Of a stretch of DNA of 64,000 nt, positions 44,148 to 52,044 are shown one piece after another. Each line of letters starts with the position of its first letter. The first letter of the stretch is position 1. The notes below the pieces were generated by a model. It saw only the letters and a list, made by a program, of their open reading frames with translations, was not told where the DNA came from and searched no databases. Origin of the DNA: an uncultured Acidimicrobiales bacterium (GTDB taxonomy: Bacteria > Actinomycetota > Acidimicrobiia > Acidimicrobiales > SZUA-35); contig CALAJQ010000022.1 in NCBI GenBank assembly GCA_937922785.1, positions 50,847-114,846 of the forward strand. The letters are read 5' to 3'. A program made the position numbers and the translations under genes.

Positions 44148-44900
44148 TTGGCTACAGGCGTTGTTGCACCAGTAGCGCTAGTCACTGGCGTCAGTCGTGA
44201 GGTAGGTATCGGCTTTGCCGTTGCCGAACGCCTAGCCGCAGACGGCTTCCGCGTAGCGTGCGCCGGTTGGCGAGCTTATGACCACCGCATGACTTGGGGC
44301 GCCGACGCCGCTCCCCCGACGATGCCAGGCCAGTTCTTCGAGATTGACTTTGAAGACGCGGCGGCGACGGCGTCACTACTTTTCGATGTCGGTGAGCAGT
44401 TCGGCCTGATTTCGGCTTTGGTGATGTGCCACGCAGAATCGGTCGACAGCGACATTCACACCACAACGGTTGAAAGTTTCGACCGGCACATGGCCGTCAA
44501 CGCCCGAGCCACCTGGCAGCTCATTAAGGGCTTCTCTTCGCAATTTGTCGGTGCTTCCGGTTCGGGCCCCGGTTCCAGTTCCGGCCGAATTCTCAGCATC
44601 ACCAGCGACCACACAGCCCACAACCTGCCATACGGCGCCAGCAAGGGGGCGATGGATCGCATCGTGTTGGCCGCCGCCGTCGAGCTGGCCGAGCAGGGCA
44701 TCACCGCGAACGTGGTCAATCCCGGCGCCACCGACACCGGCTGGATGTCACCCGAAATCGAAGCCCAAGTTCTGGCTGGCAACCTCCAACCGCGCCTCGG
44801 TCAACCAGCAGACGTGGCCAACCTAGTCAGCTTCCTATGCTCCCCCGAAGGCCAATGGGTCAACGCACAACTGCTCTACAGCAACGGCGGGATCCGGTAA
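44148..44900 (+). CDS. SDR-family oxidoreductase
   Basis: About 250 residues. The nucleotide-binding motif is variant (VTGVSREVGIGFAVAERLAADGF). A catalytic serine (LSITSD) and the YGASK motif (residues about 155-160) are intact, followed by NVVNPGATDTGWMS, typical of 3-oxoacyl reductase-like SDRs. The family N-terminus is best reached from the TTG at 44148, 3 nt after the GNAT stop; the ORF-track start at 44100 lies within the GNAT gene. Its 3' end overlaps the convergent DUF389 reading frame by 66 bp. Confidence 0.85.
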   Translation: MATGVVAPVALVTGVSREVGIGFAVAERLAADGFRVACAGWRAYDHRMTWGADAAPPTMPGQFFEIDFEDAAATASLLFDVGEQFGLISALVMCHAESVDSDIHTTTVESFDRHMAVNARATWQLIKGFSSQFVGASGSGPGSSSGRILSITSDHTAHNLPYGASKGAMDRIVLAAAVELAEQGITANVVNPGATDTGWMSPEIEAQVLAGNLQPRLGQPADVANLVSFLCSPEGQWVNAQLLYSNGGIR

Positions 44901-46421
44901 CTCACAGCGCCGGGCGCCCGGTGCCCGAACGCGAAACAATACGGCCGAAGTCCCACCCAGCGAGAACAACTCCGTATCTTCTCCCGGCCCCGCGGAACAT
45001 ACTCGCTGCTGATTCTCAGCCAGCCGTTCGACCGGGGCAACGCCGGTAAACACGAACGTCAGCGCCCCAACAGTGAGGATCGCCAGCATGTTCGTGCCAA
45101 ACAACAAGAGCGCACCGTTGCCTGCGTCCCATTCGCCTTGGGAGAAGGAAATGCCCACTGCCGTTAGCGGCGGAACCAACGAGATGGCGATGGCAACGCC
45201 GGGTAGCGAGTCTGAAACGTCAGGCCTCGAAAGTCCGTACGCACCGGCCGCTCCGGCAGCCACCGCTGTTATCAAATCGAGAACGGTGGGTGTCGCCCGG
45301 CTGAGAATCTGAGAGTTGGTGCTGACATCGATGACGGTGGGCACGGTTAGCCCAAGCACAAGCCCGATTCCGATCGCAACGGCGATTCCCCCGAACGCAA
45401 CCAGCGCGCTGCGAGCAAGCCGTCTAGGCCAGCCCATCACTAGCGATAGGGCCATGCCCATAAGCGGAGTCATCAGTGGAGCGATCAGCATTGCGCCGAT
45501 TACCACGGCGGTTGAATCGGTGATGACTCCCATGGAAGCAATGACCGAGGCAAAGGTCATCAGAGTAAAGAATCGGACTATCCGCTTGCCGGTTTGGGAC
45601 CCATCAAAGATGATCTTGCGATACAGCGCTTGGCGGTCTTCCAGGGTTTTAGGACGTTCCAGAAGCCAGGCCACCAGAAGCGTTCCCGCTTGGTGATATT
45701 CAGCTGAAACCTGACGTTCGCGATCTAACAAGATCGTCAGAACCAGCGCCGAGACAGCTATGGAAGCAATGGCTACAACGGTCACCAAGGCCGAGAAAAC
45801 TTGCGATGGGAACACCAATAGAAGACCGCCTGCACAGATTCCGGCAAAGGTTCTCGCAGCCGACCAATTCCGATCCCAGGTCTCGCTTTCTTTGTTCCAA
45901 TCCGTGTAGAGGTCGCGGGCGGCCAGAATGACCAACGCCGCTCCAAGGATGCGGGCCAGCACAACCTCGGACTGGTCTGACACCAGCACCAGGAACAGCC
46001 CGGTGGCGATGCCCAACCCAGCGGTGCCGAACAGACCCCAATGTCGTGGTCGAGCCTTAACCGCAGCCAACCCCGACGTCGCGAAGCCCGCGATCAAGCC
46101 AAGCCCGACCAAGACGCTGAGCACACGATTCGAACGCTCCGGCCAGAAGATCACAAGCACGGATAGCGCAACCATCGCTGCGGCCCGAAGCACAAGTGGA
46201 TTGCCAAGCATTGCTAGGTCAATGCGGTTGAAGTCAAAGCCTGGGTTGAAATCGCCATCATCGAGATCCTCGCCGCTAGGCGCGCTGCCTGGCAGATCAC
46301 TCTCGGTATAGAGCGACTCGGTCACTGGAGCGAACAGTCCTCGATCATCGATTTCTGGCCCCTGCTTTTCCCATACTCGGACCCTATGGGCTGCCCAGTA
46401 TCTGGTGCAAATAGTCAGCAC
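44835..46421 (-). CDS. DUF389 membrane protein with repeat-derived C-terminal tail
   Basis: 528 residues. After a polar N-terminus, a set of membrane spans (about 75-210) resembles HdeD/DUF308-type segments. It is followed by a DUF389 core: KTLEDRQALYRKIIFDGSQTGKRIVRFFTLMTFASVIASMGVITDSTAVVIGAMLIAPLMTPLMG. The last 50 or so residues (from about GEDTELFSLGG onward) are encoded by a copy of the TACGG repeat and by DNA antisense to the SDR gene, so the tail is probably an accidental extension. Start is GTG at 46421 in the track; an internal GTG near PVTESLYTESD is an alternative. Confidence 0.82.
   Translation of the reverse strand: MLTICTRYWAAHRVRVWEKQGPEIDDRGLFAPVTESLYTESDLPGSAPSGEDLDDGDFNPGFDFNRIDLAMLGNPLVLRAAAMVALSVLVIFWPERSNRVLSVLVGLGLIAGFATSGLAAVKARPRHWGLFGTAGLGIATGLFLVLVSDQSEVVLARILGAALVILAARDLYTDWNKESETWDRNWSAARTFAGICAGGLLLVFPSQVFSALVTVVAIASIAVSALVLTILLDRERQVSAEYHQAGTLLVAWLLERPKTLEDRQALYRKIIFDGSQTGKRIVRFFTLMTFASVIASMGVITDSTAVVIGAMLIAPLMTPLMGMALSLVMGWPRRLARSALVAFGGIAVAIGIGLVLGLTVPTVIDVSTNSQILSRATPTVLDLITAVAAGAAGAYGLSRPDVSDSLPGVAIAISLVPPLTAVGISFSQGEWDAGNGALLLFGTNMLAILTVGALTFVFTGVAPVERLAENQQRVCSAGPGEDTELFSLGGTSAVLFRVRAPGARRCELPDPAVAVEQLCVDPLAFGGA
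44937..44986. repeat. TACGG...CTCCGTA repeat, copy 1 (inside DUF389 gene end)
   Basis: ATACGGCCGAAGT...CAACTCCGTATCTTCTCCC. On the minus strand the copy is translated as GEDTELFSLGGTSAVL; the base that makes a TAG stop in other copies is changed so that the frame reads TTG here. Confidence 0.85.
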
Positions 46422-46447
46422 CCACCCAAGATTGTTAGCCTCGCTGG

Positions 46448-47233
46448 ATGACTACGCTCGCTGACTTCAAGAAGGAACAGTTGTCGTTCGCAGGCAAAGC
46501 CAAAGAGGTTTTCTCGATGGGTGCTGGGCCGGGAGTAGTCATAATGCCCGAGATGCCTGGCATCACGCCCGAGGTTGCAGCGTTCGGTGTGCGGGTGGCT
46601 GAGGCTGGTTTTACTGTCTTCATTCCTGACCTGTTTGGAGTTGCCGGCAAAGAGTTTTCGAACGGATATGTCATGCAGTCGATGGCGAAGGCGTGTGTAT
46701 CCAAAGAGTTTGCGGCGTTGGCCACAAACAAGAAGGCTCCGGTGACTGACTGGTTACGGGGACTAGTTGGCGAGGCGCACACCCGTTGCGGCGGTCAAGT
46801 CGGAGTGGTCGGGATGTGTTTCACCGGCGGGTTCGCCTTGGCACTCGCGGTCGACCCGGCGGTCGAGGTCGCAACGATGAGTCAGCCCGCTCTCCCGTTT
46901 CCAATAGGGGCAAAGGCTCGACGATCGTCTGGAGTCAGCGATGCGGAGCTGAAGATCGTTAAAGAACGGGCTGCAAAGGGCCAGGTTTGTGTAATCGGGC
47001 TTCGTTTTACGGGCGACACTTTTGTTCCTGCCGAACGGTTCGAGAACCTTCGCGCCGAACTCGGCGACGCATTCATCGGTGTTGAGATCGACAGCTCCAA
47101 GGGCAATGCTCACGGGTTCACGAAGCAGTCACATTCGGTTCTCACAATGGAATACCGAGATGAGCCCGGCTTCCCTACCAACGAAGCTCACGACTTAGTG
47201 ATCAAACACTTTAAGGAACGCCTGGGCAATTAG
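46448..47233 (+). CDS. Dienelactone hydrolase family protein
   Basis: 261-residue alpha/beta hydrolase. GVVIMPEMPGITPEVAAFGVRVAEAGFTVFIPDLFG is the DLH N-terminal pattern, the nucleophile elbow is GMCFTGG (cysteine rather than serine, as in true dienelactone hydrolases), an acidic residue lies in RFTGDTFVPAERF, and the histidine in NAHGFTKQSH. Known members hydrolyse the lactone in chlorocatechol degradation, but many homologues have other esters as substrates. Convergent with and overlapping the next gene by 4 bp. No catechol genes are nearby, so the role is open. Confidence 0.88.
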   Translation: MTTLADFKKEQLSFAGKAKEVFSMGAGPGVVIMPEMPGITPEVAAFGVRVAEAGFTVFIPDLFGVAGKEFSNGYVMQSMAKACVSKEFAALATNKKAPVTDWLRGLVGEAHTRCGGQVGVVGMCFTGGFALALAVDPAVEVATMSQPALPFPIGAKARRSSGVSDAELKIVKERAAKGQVCVIGLRFTGDTFVPAERFENLRAELGDAFIGVEIDSSKGNAHGFTKQSHSVLTMEYRDEPGFPTNEAHDLVIKHFKERLGN

Positions 47234-47847
47234 CTGCGTGACCGCATCGTCTCGACGCCATCCCCGGTGCATCGATCGAGCGCTTCAGCCCGACCAGCCA
47301 TTGCCATGATGAGATCCATGCCGGGTCCCGCAATTTCAGGACCATCGCCCCACGCAAAATCTCCGTCGGTTGCCCTTAGCGACAAGCCGGCGACTCGTTT
47401 CTTGCATTCCAACGGTGCCCCTTGCTTCACATACTTTGGGCCCAGTTCTGAAACGTGAGCAGCCGGGTGGTCGCCCTGGGTGCCGAACGCACGACGGATA
47501 TCTTCGCCGTGAACCATAAACTCGCCAAGCGCTACGTGCTTGAGCATGCCCGGTGTAGTCGGGTTGGCGACCGACGATGCGAGCTTGTCAATCATCGGCC
47601 CTTGTTCGCCGAGGTAAGGCTGTAGAGCACCGTTGACTACTTTTTCAAAATTGAAGCCGTTGGTGATCATGTCTTTCATGAAGGTGGGCAGCTTCTGGTT
47701 GCTCAATGCGGTGAGGTGAGCCACAAGATGCTGGACACTCCAAGGATCACACACCGTCGATGCAGTCCACGACTCACTTGGAATGGTGCGCAAGTACTCA
47801 ACAAGCATTTCGCCCTCGAGCTTGGTCATTGCCTGTACATCTGCCAT
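47230..47847 (-). CDS. Maleylpyruvate isomerase-family, mycothiol-dependent-type protein
   Basis: 205-residue DinB/MDMPI-like protein. TKLEGEMLVEYLRTIPSESWTASTVCDPWSVQHLVAHLTALS has the metal-binding helix (H in DPWSVQHLVAHL), and GEFMVHGEDIRRAFG provides the second conserved histidine/acidic segment. The family uses mycothiol or acts as a thiol-linked metalloenzyme, a hallmark of actinobacteria. No maleylpyruvate pathway genes are seen, so the actual reaction is unknown. A 13-bp palindrome lies 34 bp upstream of the start. Confidence 0.85.
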   Translation of the reverse strand: MADVQAMTKLEGEMLVEYLRTIPSESWTASTVCDPWSVQHLVAHLTALSNQKLPTFMKDMITNGFNFEKVVNGALQPYLGEQGPMIDKLASSVANPTTPGMLKHVALGEFMVHGEDIRRAFGTQGDHPAAHVSELGPKYVKQGAPLECKKRVAGLSLRATDGDFAWGDGPEIAGPGMDLIMAMAGRAEALDRCTGDGVETMRSRS

Positions 47848-47880
47848 GGGTTCCCCTCAATTGATCCAGTGAAAATCGTA

Positions 47881-47893
47881 GACGGTTACCGTC
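47881..47893. promoter_or_regulatory. 13-bp palindrome upstream of the MDMPI-family gene
   Basis: GACGGT-T-ACCGTC, perfect 6-bp arms around one base, 34 bp from the start codon of the minus-strand gene. A candidate operator; no regulator is identified nearby. Confidence 0.35.
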
Positions 47894-47980
47894 GGTCCGT
47901 CGAGAACTGATGCGATTACTGATGTAACCAGAAAGTCCTGCACCCGACCGATCCTAGCTCCGGGCGCCACTAGCCCTTAT

Positions 47981-48030
47981 CAGTACGGCCGAAGGCTCAC
48001 TCAGCGGGAACTACTCCGTATCTTCTCCCG
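47981..48030. repeat. TACGG...CTCCGTA repeat, copy 2
   Basis: CAGTACGGCCGAAGGCTCACTCAGCGGGAACTACTCCGTATCTTC-like copy in the gap between the MDMPI gene and the AbiEi/DUF559 gene; the next copy begins 11 bp later in the same orientation. Confidence 0.85.
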
Positions 48031-48041
48031 GCGCCGTGGAA

Positions 48042-48090
48042 CAATACGGGCGGAGTCTCACCCAGCGAGAACTACTCCGTATCTTCTCTG
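48042..48090. repeat. TACGG...CTCCGTA repeat, copy 3 (holds the AbiEi/DUF559 stop)
   Basis: Tandem with copy 2 (61-bp period). On the minus strand its right end encodes EDTE followed by TAG, the natural end of the overlapping gene. Confidence 0.85.
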
Positions 48091-49019
48091 GGAACTTTTC
48101 TTGGGAGATAGTTGGCGAGCTGCGCTGTGACGTAGTCGGGCCGATCGGCGACGTCCCAGTAGGTGAACCGAACCAGCCTCCAACCCAAGCTAATCAGATC
48201 ATTCTGACGCTTCAGGTCGGCCTGCAACTGCTCGGGAGTCGAATGGGCCAGCATCGAATCACACTCGACTAACAACTGATGCTCGGGCCACGCAAAGTCG
48301 ACAAAGTACGAGCGGCCGCCAACCGAAACGTGATGCTGGCTAACACACTCGGGAAAGCCAGCGGCTCCGAACAACCGCTCCGCCATTTGCTCGTAGCTGT
48401 TCAGCTCGCGGCCACCATCTTCGATACGAAGTGCCAAGACCTTTCGCAGAATCGACACTCCCTTCTTGCCCGGCCGCGACAACTCAGCAATACGCTGCGC
48501 CACTTCTTCGTAAGTGAACAGCTGGCGCCTAACGCCATCGCTAAGTTGCAAGCCAATTGTCTCGGCCGAACAGTGCTGGCAGCTGTCCAATACCGACCGG
48601 CTCGGCGTAGTCACGCGGATGCCCGAGAGCAGGGTGACATCAACATCGCGAAGGTCTGCGAGTTCTTTCGTAGTCACATATTGCGACGTCGAACGAAAGC
48701 CCTTTGGCCCAACCACTTGAACTTTGGACCGTGACCCGCCAGGCAAACCCCACATCTCCAAGGCCGATCGACCGCCGATGGCTTGTTGTTCCGACATGAG
48801 CTTTGCCGCCAATTGCACGGCTTCGTCGAATCCGAAACTCTGCCCGCCAACCCGGTAGACGCCTCGATGAAAGCGAACGAGCAGCTCGTTGGCACACCAG
48901 CGAGCCGCGGTCTTGTTGGGGACGCCCAAGTCTTTGAGCTCGGCGCTTGTGATGAACCCACCGTTGCGTTCTGCAGTTGAGCGCACTCGGTCGAACCGAG
49001 CCAGGACCGTTTTTGCCAT
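48072..49019 (-). CDS. AbiEi-type antitoxin-domain / DUF559 nuclease-fold protein
   Basis: About 315 residues. The N-terminus resembles AbiEi winged-helix antitoxin proteins (GGFITSAELKDLGVPNKTAARWCANELLVRFHRGVYRVGG). The C-terminus is a DUF559/Vsr-like restriction-endonuclease fold: YFVDFAWPEHQLLVECDSMLAHSTPEQLQADLKRQNDLISLGWRLVRFTYWDV, with the acidic D-x-x and E-x-D residues present. No AbiEii toxin is adjacent, so the toxin-antitoxin role is unproven. The start ATG 49019 follows GGTGG at good spacing; the track start (49139) extends into repeat-flanked sequence. Its last residues and stop lie inside a repeat. Confidence 0.85.
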   Translation of the reverse strand: MAKTVLARFDRVRSTAERNGGFITSAELKDLGVPNKTAARWCANELLVRFHRGVYRVGGQSFGFDEAVQLAAKLMSEQQAIGGRSALEMWGLPGGSRSKVQVVGPKGFRSTSQYVTTKELADLRDVDVTLLSGIRVTTPSRSVLDSCQHCSAETIGLQLSDGVRRQLFTYEEVAQRIAELSRPGKKGVSILRKVLALRIEDGGRELNSYEQMAERLFGAAGFPECVSQHHVSVGGRSYFVDFAWPEHQLLVECDSMLAHSTPEQLQADLKRQNDLISLGWRLVRFTYWDVADRPDYVTAQLANYLPRKVPREDTE

Positions 49020-49140
49020 TGAAACCACCAAGGGTTCGTAGGTTCCGGAGCCAAAGGTCGCTCGATAGCTCCAAGGTAGCGGCGCCGAACAGATCTTCGG
49101 CCGGACACGGGCACCACCTGCTATCACTGCCACCTGCAAT

Positions 49141-49189
49141 CAGTACGGCCGAAGTCTCACCCAGCGGGAACTACTCCGTATCTTCTCCG
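49141..49189. repeat. TACGG...CTCCGTA repeat, copy 4
   Basis: CAGTACGGCCGAAGTCTCAC...ACTACTCCGTATCTTCTCCG, just upstream of the AbiEi/DUF559 gene; 72 bp from copy 5 and in the same orientation. Confidence 0.85.
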
Positions 49190-49212
49190 ATAGCCACGAC
49201 CCCAGCGCACAT

Positions 49213-49258
49213 CAGTACAGCCGAAGTCTCACCCAGCGGGCACTACTCCGTATCTTTT
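49213..49258. repeat. TACGG...CTCCGTA repeat, copy 5 (holds the DUF1932 gene stop)
   Basis: Right end ACTACTCCGTATCTTTTA. On the minus strand it encodes KDTE and then TAG, so it forms the exact 3' end of the dehydrogenase gene. Confidence 0.85.
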
Positions 49259-50085
49259 AACCGATCTCTTAGCCGGGCGAACACTTCGTCTTCGCTCGGA
49301 CTTGTGTTTTTGAAAGCGGCTAGCCGTTCGTAGAGTTCGGCTGCCCCGAGGTGGAAGCCTTCCGGAAGAGCAACGGCTCCAAGAGTTGCGGCGATCTCTT
49401 CCATCTCGCCCGCAAATCGCCAGGCCTTGGGAGCCACACCGGTTGCAGTTCGTTCGAGACGAGCGCCAAGGGCCGGCTGACTCAAGTCCCACTCGGCCCG
49501 TAACGAATCCATCACACCTTCACTCTCAGCTAGCGCAGCGACGGCCAACAACAAGGCCGCTGACCCCTTGGTCCAACCGGCATAAGCCATCTTCAAGGCC
49601 GACGCCTCCCCCGGCCGGGTCCCGATGGCGCGCACGTCCAGGTTTGAGCCGTCCCAACAAGAAGCGACTGTCGACGTCAACTCAACAGGACCGCTCAAGT
49701 ACAGCCGGGTTAGGCCAGGAGCGGTCGGTGGCGGACCGACCACCGATCCGTCCACAAAGCGCTCGAACAGCACGCCGATCGACCGGGTCCGTTCCGGAGA
49801 GATCGCGTTTGCGTCGACGTAGATCCCATCGAAACCTATGGCCGCAACATCTCGGGCCACATCGACTGCCGCGGCTGGCGGGCAAATCGACACCACAACC
49901 TCAACCGCGCTTAGGAGCTCTGCAAGCGATCCCACCGACTCAAGCCCCGCTGTGGCGGCACGATCAGCCGTCTCAGCGGAGCGGCCAGCATCCACCCACA
50001 AGCGCCGGTCAGCCACGCAACAGGCGCCAAGTTCGGAGCCCATCGCTCCGGGGTGCAAGAAACCAATAGCCAAAGTTGAGTTCAT
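49243..50085 (-). CDS. NAD(P)-binding 6-phosphogluconate dehydrogenase-like / DUF1932 protein
   Basis: About 280 residues. The Rossmann N-terminus is TLAIGFLHPGAMGSELGACC (GxxxxG-type), followed by VVVSICPPAAAVDVARDVAAIGFDGIYVDANAISPERT, the beta-hydroxyacid dehydrogenase pattern. The C-terminal all-helical domain (LKMAYAGWTKGSAALLLAVAALAESEGVMDSLRAEW) fits DUF1932 with the conserved lysine. Substrate unknown. The ATG at 50085 is preferred to the track start. Divergent from the Hsp90-like gene; its stop lies in a repeat copy. Confidence 0.87.
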   Translation of the reverse strand: MNSTLAIGFLHPGAMGSELGACCVADRRLWVDAGRSAETADRAATAGLESVGSLAELLSAVEVVVSICPPAAAVDVARDVAAIGFDGIYVDANAISPERTRSIGVLFERFVDGSVVGPPPTAPGLTRLYLSGPVELTSTVASCWDGSNLDVRAIGTRPGEASALKMAYAGWTKGSAALLLAVAALAESEGVMDSLRAEWDLSQPALGARLERTATGVAPKAWRFAGEMEEIAATLGAVALPEGFHLGAAELYERLAAFKNTSPSEDEVFARLRDRLKDTE

Positions 50086-50178
50086 AGTGCAGTCTTTCAC
50101 GGGGCCGCACCGCTGGCCTCATCTCTTACAGGTCGCCCCGAACTCGGCCGATGAGATCACTAATGTTGAAGTTTCGCC

Positions 50179-52044
50179 ATGACTGACCAATCCCCCAAGC
50201 CCAGATTAACCAGCGCGCCAATTTCTGGTATCGAACGATTCGACACTGGTGTGAACCTTGGCGGCCTGATGAGCGTGCTTAGCGAGCACCTGTACTCCAC
50301 CCCCGACGTTGCTGTCCGTGAGCTGGTGCAAAACGCCCACGACTCGATCCTTCGTCGCCGCTGGATGGAAAACAACGGTCAATCGACGTTGAGCAACGAA
50401 GACCCACAGATCCGGGTGACCACCGACACTGTGGCCCAAACTTTGGAAGTCGCGGACAACGGCTCGGGCCTCACTCAAGACGAAATCCATCAAATGCTCG
50501 CGACCATCGGCGTGGGAGCTACTGGCCAACTGCGCCAGGAAACCGAAAACCCTGACCTGATCGGCTTGTTCGGTCTTGGCTTCCTGTCAACCTTTGTTGT
50601 TGCCGACGAGGTCGTGGTCACCACCACGAGCGCCAAGACGCCAACGGAGACCTTTCAATACCGAAGCGCAGACGGATATTCATACTCGGTGCTTCCAGCC
50701 CAAACCGCTGCAGTCGGCACCACTGTGACACTCCAGTTGAAGGCGGGCTACAGCGACCTCAGCAACGACCGAATGATTCTGAGCATCCTTGACCGTTACT
50801 GCCGCTTGCTGAACATCCCGATCTCGTTGAACAACGGCCCTGCCATCAACCTCGACGCCCCTTGGCGTTGGGAGTCAAGCACTCGTGAGGATCGTCTGAA
50901 GTTCGCCGCGGCGTTCGATCAGCGATTCGAACCGCTGGCCGCTGTGCCCATCGAAGCTGAAGGCCAATCGGTGCGAGGCCAGATGTGGGTGCACGGCGGG
51001 TCAACCTATGGGAACGCCGACAACCGCTCAATGTCGGTATTCGTGCGAGGCATGTTGCTGGCCGAGAATGACATAGACCTACTCCCCCGCTGGGCCGGTT
51101 TTGTAAGCGGTGTGATCGAGTCGCCCGATCTCACGCCTACTGCCAGCCGTGAGACGTTACAGAACGACGCGGCCTACACCGAAGCTCAGATGGTCATCGC
51201 CGAGGCGTTGATCGTTGGCCTCTCCGACACAGCGCTGCACGACCCGCCAGCTTGGCGCCGAATTCTTCAGCGTCACAGTCAGGCGTTGCTCGGTGCTGCG
51301 GTAACTGACGACCGACTCTTCCAACTAGTGGCGGATCAGGTTGTACTGCCCAGTACACAGGGCGAACGAACTGTTGCGGCGCTTCGCCACGGCCGACGGC
51401 TGTATGTGTCGCTCGGTGCCGATGGTGGATTTGAAGAGTTGCTCTTCCTGGCTCGTGGCATTCCCGTGATCAACGGCAGCCGCTACGGCGTGGTTCCTTT
51501 CCTACGCATGTATGCCAACAAGCATGGGCTCGACGTTGTAGAAATTGGCACCGATGGCGGCAACGCCGATGTGTTTGAACCCGTCACGCTTGCCGACAAT
51601 GACTTGCAGTGGCTTCAGGCAGAGTTAGCCAGCGAAGGCGAAGCGATCTATCCGGCCCGCTTCGACCCCGAGGAAGTTCCGCTAGTGGTAGTTCCCGACA
51701 GGGAAGCCGAGCTGAAGCAACGTCTAGAAAGCGACGAACTCGATGCCAGCGCAGGTTCGGGCGCCGCCGGCTTGGCGAGGCTGCACACGGCGGGCATCGA
51801 AGAACGTTCGCTCGTTCGTGTCTATGTGAACATGGGGTGTCCAACAGTGCAGCGCGTGTTGGAGCTGCGGGAACAGAGCCCGGTCGGAGCGATGCGTGCC
51901 GCAACGCTGTTGCGCACACTCAAGACAATGATGGCCGCCAGCGACCGAGGTCGGGGCGGGTCAGTCGGCGTCACCCAAGCTCTTAGCGACGCCCTAATGG
52001 TGATTGATGGCCTACTAATCGAAGGAATGGTTGCCGATGAGTAA
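50179..52044 (+). CDS. Hsp90-like (HtpG-related) GHKL ATPase
   Basis: 621 residues, divergent from housekeeping HtpG but with all nucleotide-binding motifs: SEHLYSTPDVAVRELVQNAHDSILRR (catalytic Glu, Asn), VADNGSGLTQDEIHQMLATIG (DxGxG), GLFGLGFLSTFVVADEV, and the middle-domain arginine in TPTASRETLQ. A C-terminal helical region is present. Such proteins remodel client proteins in an ATP-dependent cycle. It overlaps by 8 bp (ATGAGTAA) with a TPR-like gene, suggesting a dedicated partner. TPR proteins are classic Hsp90 co-chaperones in eukaryotes, so the pairing is suggestive. The clients are unknown. Confidence 0.9.
   Translation: MTDQSPKPRLTSAPISGIERFDTGVNLGGLMSVLSEHLYSTPDVAVRELVQNAHDSILRRRWMENNGQSTLSNEDPQIRVTTDTVAQTLEVADNGSGLTQDEIHQMLATIGVGATGQLRQETENPDLIGLFGLGFLSTFVVADEVVVTTTSAKTPTETFQYRSADGYSYSVLPAQTAAVGTTVTLQLKAGYSDLSNDRMILSILDRYCRLLNIPISLNNGPAINLDAPWRWESSTREDRLKFAAAFDQRFEPLAAVPIEAEGQSVRGQMWVHGGSTYGNADNRSMSVFVRGMLLAENDIDLLPRWAGFVSGVIESPDLTPTASRETLQNDAAYTEAQMVIAEALIVGLSDTALHDPPAWRRILQRHSQALLGAAVTDDRLFQLVADQVVLPSTQGERTVAALRHGRRLYVSLGADGGFEELLFLARGIPVINGSRYGVVPFLRMYANKHGLDVVEIGTDGGNADVFEPVTLADNDLQWLQAELASEGEAIYPARFDPEEVPLVVVPDREAELKQRLESDELDASAGSGAAGLARLHTAGIEERSLVRVYVNMGCPTVQRVLELREQSPVGAMRAATLLRTLKTMMAASDRGRGGSVGVTQALSDALMVIDGLLIEGMVADE

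Noticed and set aside
49020-49139. N-terminal extension of the AbiEi/DUF559 protein
   Set aside because: The internal ATG at 49019 has a good Shine-Dalgarno; the extension is not family-like and reaches the repeat.
48072-49258. CRISPR array suggested by several similar repeats
   Set aside because: Copies are imperfect, spaced irregularly (61, 1099 and 72 bp), overlap coding regions and lack spacers of uniform length or cas genes.
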